Shown one piece after another: positions 59,066 through 64,000 of a stretch of 64,000 nt of DNA. Below the pieces are notes generated by a model, which saw nothing but the letters and a program-made list of their open reading frames with translations, was not told the DNA's origin and did not search any database. The stretch lies in assembly GCF_045038035.1 (NCBI RefSeq), contig NZ_CP173427.1, forward strand, positions 3,286,001-3,350,000. The letters are read 5' to 3'. Position numbers and translations under genes: made by a program. Every line of letters starts with the position of its first letter. Within the stretch, counting starts at the first letter, position 1. The DNA comes from Paenibacillus_F chitinolyticus_A. Lineage in GTDB: Bacteria > Bacillota > Bacilli > Paenibacillales > NBRC-103111.

Positions 59066-60118
59066 CTATCGGGATGATTCGGCCAGCGCCACTTTATACG
59101 ACTGCATGGCAGCCGGCACACCTTTGAACCTCAGCCGTCCATCGCTAATCAACGTCCACAGCCGGTATTCGATGAACTCCATCATAACGGCGCCGCCCCA
59201 GCTCTCCAGCGCTTCCATAATCACCCGGCTGGCCGGGACGAATTCCTCCTCGTTATCGCTGCCGCCACGCTGCATTTGACCGACAAGAGCCGCGAGCGCC
59301 TCGTCGTAACTGTCTTCGGGAGCCGCTGTTATTTTGCCGTCCGACCAGATATGAAGCTTCGCATCGGATGCCGACAGCTCTTCCCATTCCCGGACGTACC
59401 CTTGCCTTGCTTGCTCCGATAAAGGCTGCTTTCGCTTTTCATGCAGCTGCACGATTTCTTCAATCGCTTCTATGGAAAGAAAGCCGAATGCGTAAGAATG
59501 CGGCACCGGGTCGAAACGAGCGGCTATCCCTTCATACAGCTGCGAAACATGGCCGATATAGACGTTATTCGGAGCATCGCGGAGGACAGACAGAGCAAGA
59601 CGCATCCCGATCTGCTCGTGGGCGTGATTACCGGTCCAGATTGTAATGTCCTTATCGGCGGGTACGCCGCGCATAGTCTCCAGTATGGTGTCTGAACCGT
59701 GCCGGATCCCTGCTAACTGGGCGTGTCCATACCCATTGAAACGTTCGGACATCCATTCCAGCCGGAACTTCCGCCCTTCCTCCGTCTCCAGTTCCCGGAT
59801 CGGCCCTTCGGAAAAGCAATCGTTGAACGCCAGGATTTCGCTTTCTTTCCTCCTGCCCAAGCTGCTGAGTGCATACTTCAAAGCTCCCGCATCGGACAGT
59901 CCCATCACAATGTGGACATGGCGTGCTTTTCCCTCATTCTCCGCCCGTTTTCGGGACAAGTGCCCATTCCATATTTCTAAAATTTGTTTTTGAAGGGCAT
60001 GTTCTTTCTCCAACAGCCCGTCGTAACGCTGTGCTTGCTCCAGCATTTGCAGCAGCAGGCCCTTGGCTTCATTGGGATGAAGGGCATGAATCTCGTCAAG
60101 CATATCCGGGCGCTTCAT
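59066..60118 (-). CDS. DUF1835/DUF3658 domain protein
   Basis: This 350-aa protein has an N-terminal helical part, then a DUF1835-like domain (HVHIVMGLSDAGALKYALSSLGRRKESEILAFNDCFSEGPI ... IWTGNHAHEQIGMRLALSVLR) and a C-terminal DUF3658-like domain with REWEELSASDAKLHIWSDGKI and EFIEYRLWTLISDGRLRFKG. The biochemical role of these domains is not known; the pair is frequent in Bacillales. Start at ATG 60118, with GAGGTG upstream. No neighbour gives a clue. Confidence 0.8.
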   Translation of the reverse strand: MKRPDMLDEIHALHPNEAKGLLLQMLEQAQRYDGLLEKEHALQKQILEIWNGHLSRKRAENEGKARHVHIVMGLSDAGALKYALSSLGRRKESEILAFNDCFSEGPIRELETEEGRKFRLEWMSERFNGYGHAQLAGIRHGSDTILETMRGVPADKDITIWTGNHAHEQIGMRLALSVLRDAPNNVYIGHVSQLYEGIAARFDPVPHSYAFGFLSIEAIEEIVQLHEKRKQPLSEQARQGYVREWEELSASDAKLHIWSDGKITAAPEDSYDEALAALVGQMQRGGSDNEEEFVPASRVIMEALESWGGAVMMEFIEYRLWTLISDGRLRFKGVPAAMQSYKVALAESSR

Positions 60119-60282
60119 TTCCGTACACCTCACTTAGCGGGATTATGTAAGATAATGGTATTTATTGGTTTTAGCATAGCATCCTTCCGGAAATCCGGCT
60201 ATACTCTCCCGTTCACCTGCCTGAGTTAAAGCTAAATTCAAATTTTCGCTCCCTGCAAGAGGAGTTCCGCTTTCGGTGGATA

Positions 60283-60313
60283 TAAAAAAAAGACCGCCGA
60301 TTAGGCAGTCTTT
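60283..60313 (-). terminator. Terminator of the DMT transporter gene
   Basis: On the minus strand, AAGACTGCC TAATC GGCGGTCTT followed by TTTTT. Confidence 0.85.
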
Positions 60314-60327
60314 TGGATGCGTTGCAA

Positions 60328-61326
60328 TTAAACGGTCGAAGCGTCCAGCTTTTCGTTGGCGCCGGACGCGGCGGCTTTACTTTCCGGGGTTCGTCCCATA
60401 AACCACAGCGTGGACCAGATCAGCAGGAAGCCGGCCAATTGTCCGATTGTCAGCGCCTGACCGAATACGAACCAGTTGATCAGAACACCGACGGCCGGGA
60501 AGGACAGCTCCGCGATCGTCGCCAGAAACGCCTTGGTCGAGGACAACCCTTTATAGTAGAGCAGCATACTGATCAGTCCCGGGAAAAACGCCTGGAACAG
60601 CAAGTTCACAACAATGAGCGCCCACTCGCCCGTTCCTTTATGAAGCTGCCAGGCGTCCCCGCTCGCCATCAGCACGATAAACAGCAGCGGAATGGCCAGT
60701 AAAAACCGGAGTGAAGTTACGATCGGGAAATCGAGATTTTTTTGCAGCAAATATTTGCCCATAACCGTGGACCCGCCCCAAAGAATTGCGGCCAGAATCG
60801 ACAGTAGGCAGCTCATAGTGCCCAGATCTTTGAGCCCCAGCGACGGGGATTGAAACCCGAACGTCAGCAAATACGTGCCCGCAAGCGCGAAAAAAATGTA
60901 TTTAAAAAATCGGGCCGGCAGAGCTTCTTTCAGCAGCACGCGCGCCAAGGTAATCGCGAATAAGGGCTGAAGCTTTTGTAAAAGCAGCACGGCATTCGCG
61001 CTCCCATGAGCAAACGCCGACGTGAACAAAATCGTGGCGATTGCCGATCCGCCCCACGAAATGAACAGCAGCGCGCCGATGACAGCCAGCGTCAGCTTCC
61101 CGGTCAGTTGTTCGCGGTACCGAATCAGGACCGGAAGCGCATAGCAGGCGAGCAGCAGGTGTTCGATGAACACGATCTGCGCCGATGTCAAGCTTTTCAG
61201 CAGCAGGATGCGGAAAAGCGGATCGAGCCCCCACAAAGTGGCGCCCAACGCGACATACCAGATGCCGTTGATCCCTTTTCCTTTCGTTAATGCGGACTTT
61301 CCGTTAAGACCTAAAGCATTCTCCAA
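60328..61326 (-). CDS. EamA/DMT-family transporter under FMN riboswitch, probable riboflavin transporter
   Basis: The 332-aa protein has ten hydrophobic segments in two EamA repeats (GINGIWYVALGATLWGLDPLFRIL ... and LLSILAAILWGGSTVMGKYLL...), the drug/metabolite transporter fold. The only gene behind an FMN riboswitch here is this one, and DMT members such as RibN transport riboflavin in other bacteria. I therefore infer riboflavin or FMN-precursor uptake. The start is TTG 61326 with AGGGGG eight bases upstream, which puts the leader end next to it; the longer frame to 61413 would run into the terminator hairpin. Confidence 0.85.
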   Translation of the reverse strand: MENALGLNGKSALTKGKGINGIWYVALGATLWGLDPLFRILLLKSLTSAQIVFIEHLLLACYALPVLIRYREQLTGKLTLAVIGALLFISWGGSAIATILFTSAFAHGSANAVLLLQKLQPLFAITLARVLLKEALPARFFKYIFFALAGTYLLTFGFQSPSLGLKDLGTMSCLLSILAAILWGGSTVMGKYLLQKNLDFPIVTSLRFLLAIPLLFIVLMASGDAWQLHKGTGEWALIVVNLLFQAFFPGLISMLLYYKGLSSTKAFLATIAELSFPAVGVLINWFVFGQALTIGQLAGFLLIWSTLWFMGRTPESKAAASGANEKLDASTV

Positions 61327-61375
61327 TTCAAAAACCCCCTGTGGAATGTTTTGAATTGAACCTTCCGAAAAGAGA

Positions 61376-61409
61376 CGATGCCCCCGCTGGAAGTTCAACG
61401 GGGGCATCG
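61376..61409 (-). terminator. Riboswitch expression-platform hairpin
   Basis: CGATGCCCCCG, loop, CGGGGGCATCG is a perfect 11-bp stem between the FMN aptamer and the start codon; a short T-rich stretch TCTCTTTT follows on the minus strand. It probably is the regulated terminator. Confidence 0.65.
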
Positions 61410-61418
61410 ACAAACAGA

Positions 61419-61446
61419 CTTCATTAAAATGAACATTTTAATGAAG
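61419..61446 (-). repeat. Perfect 13-bp AT-rich inverted repeat in the leader
   Basis: CTTCATTAAAATG and its exact complement, separated by two bases, sit between the aptamer and the GC-rich terminator hairpin. It may be part of the antiterminator switch. Confidence 0.7.
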
Positions 61447-61453
61447 CTGCTTT

Positions 61454-61595
61454 TCACCTTCTCCCATCCGGACTTTACCGTCGGCCTTGGAGTCGCACCA
61501 AGTCAGTCCCGGCCGTAACAGCCGGGAGTCGCGGGCTTAGGGTACTTGCGTACCCGTCACCGCCGGTTGGGACTTTCACCCTACCCCGAAGGTTC
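61454..61595 (-). ncRNA. FMN riboswitch (RFN element)
   Basis: On the minus strand the conserved elements occur in order: ACCTTCGGGGTAGGGTGAAA, GGCGGTGA, AGCCCGCGA, GGTGCGACTCC, GGCCGACGGT, AAAGTCCGGATGGGAGAAGGT. The first and last close the P1 stem. Binding of FMN should shut down the transporter gene 130 bases downstream. Confidence 0.97.
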
Positions 61596-61741
61596 AATAT
61601 TCAATTTCGTATGTTCTTCTGGTGACCTTTAGCAGTCGTTTCGGTGCTGAAACCCTTGGTAGTACTGGGTTTGTAGCAGATCTTCGTTTCCGTTGATGAT
61701 CTGGCGTTACCTCTGATATCATCTGGTTTCCGAATAAAATC

Positions 61742-61758
61742 CTACCAAAAACCTACCG
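61742..61758. repeat. Direct CCTACC repeats, possible integrase arm sites
   Basis: CCTACCAAAAACCTACC: two hexamers with 11-base period. Short direct repeats of this kind are common next to tyrosine-integrase attachment sites, but no att core was identified. Confidence 0.3.
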
Positions 61759-61800
61759 AAAGAACACTTAACTGTAATTGAAATATTAACACTCTAAAAT

Positions 61801-61832
61801 AAAAAAAGCAAGGACTTAAGCCCTGCTTTCTT
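61801..61832 (-). terminator. Terminator overlapping the end of the excisionase-like gene
   Basis: On the minus strand AGCAGGGCTTAAGTCCTTGCT followed by TTTTTTT; the stop codon lies within the stem. Confidence 0.75.
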
Positions 61833-61995
61833 TGCGTTCTAACCAATTGAAGAGCGCGTCTTTTGATGCTTTAATTATCCCTCTCTTTCCTACTCGTCTT
61901 ACTGGAAACGGAGGGTTTTTCAAAAATCCGTAACCGGCCCTTCTTCCAATGCCTAAGACCTGAATAATTTGTTCAGTCTTTAAAACTAAAGGCAA
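61816..61995 (-). pseudogene. Excisionase-like HTH protein, start disturbed by an A7 run
   Basis: The frame codes for about 59 residues, LPLVLKTEQIIQVLGIGRRA, GYGFLKNPPFPVRRVGKRG and a C-terminal helix ALFNWLERKE, the pattern of HTH_17/excisionase proteins of integrative elements. The only start in frame is TTG 61995 without a ribosome-binding site. An upstream ATG with seven A residues leads into the wrong frame; with six A it would give MKKLPLVLKTEQ. This suggests a homopolymer frameshift, a sequencing error, or slippage. It lies at the GC drop and is probably a relic of a mobile element. Confidence 0.55.
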
Positions 61996-62038
61996 TTTTT
62001 TTCATTTTAAACTCTCGATTCATATCTTCCATATGTAT

Positions 62039-62164
62039 CTATGTTGCCCCTTCAGCTTTCATCATGATTTTTCTAGCTGTAGCGTGTTCTTCATTCAAAG
62101 AGTGAGTATCCGGAACTTCAATATACCAATTCTAATATTGATAATTTTCTGGACAGAAACTCAT
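62039..62164 (-). pseudogene. Small ORF with in-frame amber codon
   Basis: From ATG 62164, with GAAAGG upstream, the frame reads MSFCPENYQY, then TAG (62134-62132), then NWYIEVPDTHSLNEEHATAR and a few more residues to a TAG at 62041-62039. If the first TAG was once TGG or similar, it would be a 41-aa protein. It lies 44 bases in front of the excisionase-like frame. No family recognised. Confidence 0.3.
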
Positions 62165-62309
62165 AGAGAACCTTTCTTGTAAGATTGAAATATTTGCATA
62201 CGGTGATTCGGATAAGTGGCTAGGTGAGAACCTGAAACATTTACTGCAGTTAATTAATTATTTACATTTATACCTTTTTATAGTATATTAATACTTTCAA
62301 TAATCGTCT

Positions 62310-62347
62310 CAAAAGCCCGGTGAAAACGTACTCACAAGGCTTTTCTT
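62310..62347 (-). terminator. Terminator of the small membrane protein gene
   Basis: AAAAGCC...GGCTTTT with an inner TGTGA/TCACC stem, just below the stop at 62363 on the minus strand. Confidence 0.55.
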
Positions 62348-62362
62348 TTGTATTTTGTTTAG

Positions 62363-62587
62363 CTATGTTCTAAAAAATTTGTTGCCCAACAAATATAAAA
62401 CTCCAACAAGGAGTAACACACCTGAAATAACTTCAAATCTATACCCCACCGCTTTGAGTAGTCCATCAAATGATATATCTGTCCATATTTTCATATTAGA
62501 ACCAAATATTGCTGCTACCAAATATTTCGATATGTATGTAAAAATTCCTAAAGTAATGAAGCCAAAACCTAATCCTTGTCTATTCAC
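62363..62587 (-). CDS. Small two-helix membrane protein
   Basis: The 74-aa protein starts at GTG 62587 with a strong GAGGAGGTG. It has two hydrophobic segments (FGFITLGIFTYISKYLVAAIFG and YRFEVISGVLLLVGVLYLLG) and a polar link. I do not recognise the family. Its codons are AT-rich as in the surrounding island. It is divergent from the secreted protein gene at 62704. Confidence 0.65.
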   Translation of the reverse strand: MNRQGLGFGFITLGIFTYISKYLVAAIFGSNMKIWTDISFDGLLKAVGYRFEVISGVLLLVGVLYLLGNKFFRT

Positions 62588-62703
62588 AATACACCTCCTC
62601 AATATAAATAGACTACCACAGCACATTTTATTTTACAATTTACATTTATGGAATTTGATGGTATATCCATTTTGTTCTTAAATTACTTTGGGAGGGAAAT
62701 AAT

Positions 62704-63462
62704 ATGTTTGGAAGAAAGTTGTTAAATGCGTCTGTATTGTTCTCGTTAGCTTTGGTTTCATTATTTAGTTTTACTGGAAGTGGCGCTTCTGCAAAGTCGG
62801 AAGAGGCTCAAGTTAAAAGTACAGGAGTTTATTACGATGAAGAAAGTGGACAAACTATAACTTCAATATATAGACTTACGGAGAATGGTGCTAAAGAAAT
62901 TAGCTTTGATGAGTTCAAGAAAATTAGAAATGACGCAGAACTCAAAGAAAAACTTAACAAAGATATGAATTCAAATCATAAACAACAGTCTTTAGTATCT
63001 CCATCTTTTTCCCTCCAAACAATAAGTGAGTATGTTCAAACAAACTTTTCAGAATCTTGGTATGATACACCTAAAGTTGTAACAACTCCATTTGCGTGTC
63101 CATCTAATCATCCCAATCCTGGATGTCCAGAAAGTTTTTCTTATGCATTGACGGCAGGGGAATCGTACACATTTGGAATTGATTACACTATGATGAGTAA
63201 AATTAAAATAGCTGCAAACCGACAGTGGAATACATCGGCCACTGTGTCGGCTACATATGGCATGGTAATACCTCCCGGCAAAACAGGGTATTTGAAATTT
63301 ATGTCGGAAAATGTGTATTCATCAGGAACAGGAAAAACGTTTGCGTTACAGCCAAGCGGATTATATAAGACAATTTTCGATGGATATGTTTACGGTTACG
63401 CTCCTAAAAAACTCTCTTCCGGTCAGTTGGCAGGTATTATATATGGAGTAATTAATCCATAA
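62704..63462 (+). CDS. Secreted protein of unknown function
   Basis: This 252-aa protein has a clear signal peptide (about 1-30, cut near GASA-KS), a charged N-terminal segment (YYDEESGQTITSIYRLTENGAKEISFDEFKKI), and a beta-rich C-terminal domain from about 105 (ISEYVQTNFSESWYDT, a Cys pair in ACPSNHPNPGCPE, IAANRQWNTSATVSATYGMVIPPGKTGYLKF). The alternating pattern in the last part is somewhat like pore-forming or jelly-roll proteins, but this is a weak impression. GGGAGGG precedes ATG. Base use is AT-rich, unlike the core genes, so it is likely acquired. Confidence 0.75.
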   Translation: MFGRKLLNASVLFSLALVSLFSFTGSGASAKSEEAQVKSTGVYYDEESGQTITSIYRLTENGAKEISFDEFKKIRNDAELKEKLNKDMNSNHKQQSLVSPSFSLQTISEYVQTNFSESWYDTPKVVTTPFACPSNHPNPGCPESFSYALTAGESYTFGIDYTMMSKIKIAANRQWNTSATVSATYGMVIPPGKTGYLKFMSENVYSSGTGKTFALQPSGLYKTIFDGYVYGYAPKKLSSGQLAGIIYGVINP

Positions 63463-63477
63463 ATTTAATAACTGTAA

Positions 63478-63515
63478 TAAAAAAATAGAGGGGAATCTCC
63501 CTCTATTTTTTACAC
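63478..63515 (+). terminator. Terminator of the secreted protein gene
   Basis: AAATAGAGGG GAATC TCCCTCTATTT with A and T runs at the sides. Confidence 0.8.
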
Positions 63516-63572
63516 AATAAAACCATAGTTTTATCGTCTAAATATTAGTTCGACCAAACAGTCTGTATCTTC

Positions 63573-64000
63573 TCATTCGAACTTATATAGTGTGACATCG
63601 TAATCAATGAAAACTTCCTCAATAATTTGTTCTACAATATCCCAATCCCCACCGGCTAATCCACAACCAATATTAAACGGCAATGCAATCGACTGTCCCG
63701 ACTTCATTGCCACAGACTTCAATTCATTTAATGCTTCACGCAATGCAATATAGTCTGTATGTCGTTTTTGTACCCCATAGCCATATTGCCCAAATAAATT
63801 AGCAATGTATTTTTCACTTTGCGTTGATACAATCTGACAACGGCCCAATAACTCTCCTTTGTTACTACATGATTGTTTATATTGCTTAAAAGCTTCTGGG
63901 TAGTCACGCTTAATTAATTTAGCTAATCCTGCTCCCATAACCCCCATACAATTTACCTGGTGACCGATAATATCCTCGGTGGCCTCCATTAAATTACCTT
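63573..64000 (-). CDS. Macro-domain protein (5' end outside the window)
   Basis: The visible part codes for about 142 residues of a macro domain: GNLMEATEDIIGHQVNCMGV at the window edge, MGAGLAKLIKRDYPEAFKQY, a middle FGQYGYGVQKRHTDYIALREAL and ALPFNIGCGLAGGDW, ending VTLYKFE. Macro domains bind ADP-ribose and may remove it from proteins, DNA or ADP-ribose phosphate (Poa1/TARG1-like). The in-frame GNL before the ATG at 63989 shows that translation starts beyond 64000, so the gene is partial. It ends after the domain, thus no DarG-type extension. AT-rich like its neighbours. Confidence 0.85.
   Translation of the reverse strand, partial: GNLMEATEDIIGHQVNCMGVMGAGLAKLIKRDYPEAFKQYKQSCSNKGELLGRCQIVSTQSEKYIANLFGQYGYGVQKRHTDYIALREALNELKSVAMKSGQSIALPFNIGCGLAGGDWDIVEQIIEEVFIDYDVTLYKFE

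Larger units (their letters stand above)
61600..62362. other. AT-rich region with decayed mobile-element genes
   Basis: From about 61735 the base composition falls sharply compared with the rest. The stretch holds two direct CCTACC copies (61742-61747, 61753-61758), the excisionase-like gene at 61816, a small disrupted frame at 62039-62164 and a hairpin at about 62310-62347. I see no integrase in the window. Confidence 0.5.

Noticed and set aside
61600..61735. C-terminal piece of an integrase on the minus strand
   Set aside because: Open frames exist (for example one ending KVTRRTYEIEY) but none shows the tyrosine-integrase Arg-His-Tyr signatures.
1..64000. CRISPR arrays, tRNA and rRNA genes
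   Set aside because: I saw no regularly spaced repeats, no tRNA cloverleaf signatures and no rRNA conserved segments anywhere in the window.

Overview
The window looks like chromosomal DNA of a Gram-positive, endospore-forming, motile Firmicute of the Paenibacillaceae type. The evidence is a high-GC Bacillales style of gene, strong AGGAGG ribosome-binding sites, many TTG and GTG starts, T-box and FMN riboswitch leaders, a GerA-type germinant receptor operon, a sporulenol/squalene-hopene cyclase, a YjcZ-like mini-protein, MotA/MotB with a sigma-D promoter, and YesM/YesN plus Lpl-type sugar uptake. From about 61.6 kb to the end the sequence becomes clearly AT-rich and holds decayed mobile-element genes, so an island probably starts there.

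Layout: 1-3.8 kb is the end of a biotin operon (bioA end, bioD, bioF, a bioH-like esterase, bioC). 4-5.6 kb holds a secreted chitin-type LPMO behind a cre-like site. 5.8-9.2 kb holds a phospholipase D-like protein and a two-gene operon (COG0523 GTPase and a cysteine-poor ribosomal protein L33) behind a consensus promoter with a perfect 8-1-8 palindrome of the Zur type. 9.4-12.1 kb holds a potassium channel and a T-box-controlled, divergent seryl-tRNA synthetase. 12.2-21.3 kb is a glucan-degradation/uptake block: a GH5 enzyme with a beta-trefoil, a YesN/YesM two-component pair, a solute-binding lipoprotein and two permeases. 21.8-25.9 kb holds a polysaccharide deacetylase, the mini-protein and the cyclase.

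26-31.3 kb is a beta-lactam cluster: a MecA-like penicillin-binding protein, a class D beta-lactamase, a propeller lipoprotein and a two-component system broken by deletion and frameshift. 31.5-35.5 kb has an efflux pump, an FMN reductase and a GAF kinase/NarL regulator pair. 35.6-39 kb is a type 2 isoleucyl-tRNA synthetase with its T-box. 39-45.6 kb holds metabolic and secreted enzymes. 46-47.9 kb is a BlaI repressor, a sensor-less M56 peptidase and a DoxX protein that share three matching 19-bp operators. 47.9-50 kb is an HxlR regulator with an azoreductase and a nitroreductase, probably a quinone/electrophile response. 50-54 kb is the germination operon, 54-57 kb an SDR, a NUDIX enzyme and a VanZ-RDD membrane protein, 57-59 kb motAB, and 59-61.6 kb a DUF1835 protein and a DMT-family transporter controlled by an FMN riboswitch, which makes it a good riboflavin-transporter candidate.

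The strongest leads are the BlaI/M56/DoxX regulon with its three operators, the riboswitch-linked DMT transporter, the Zur-type operon, the two T-box-controlled synthetase paralogues with antibiotic-target character, and the decayed two-component system beside the beta-lactam genes. All calls come from reading sequence; no database search was run.
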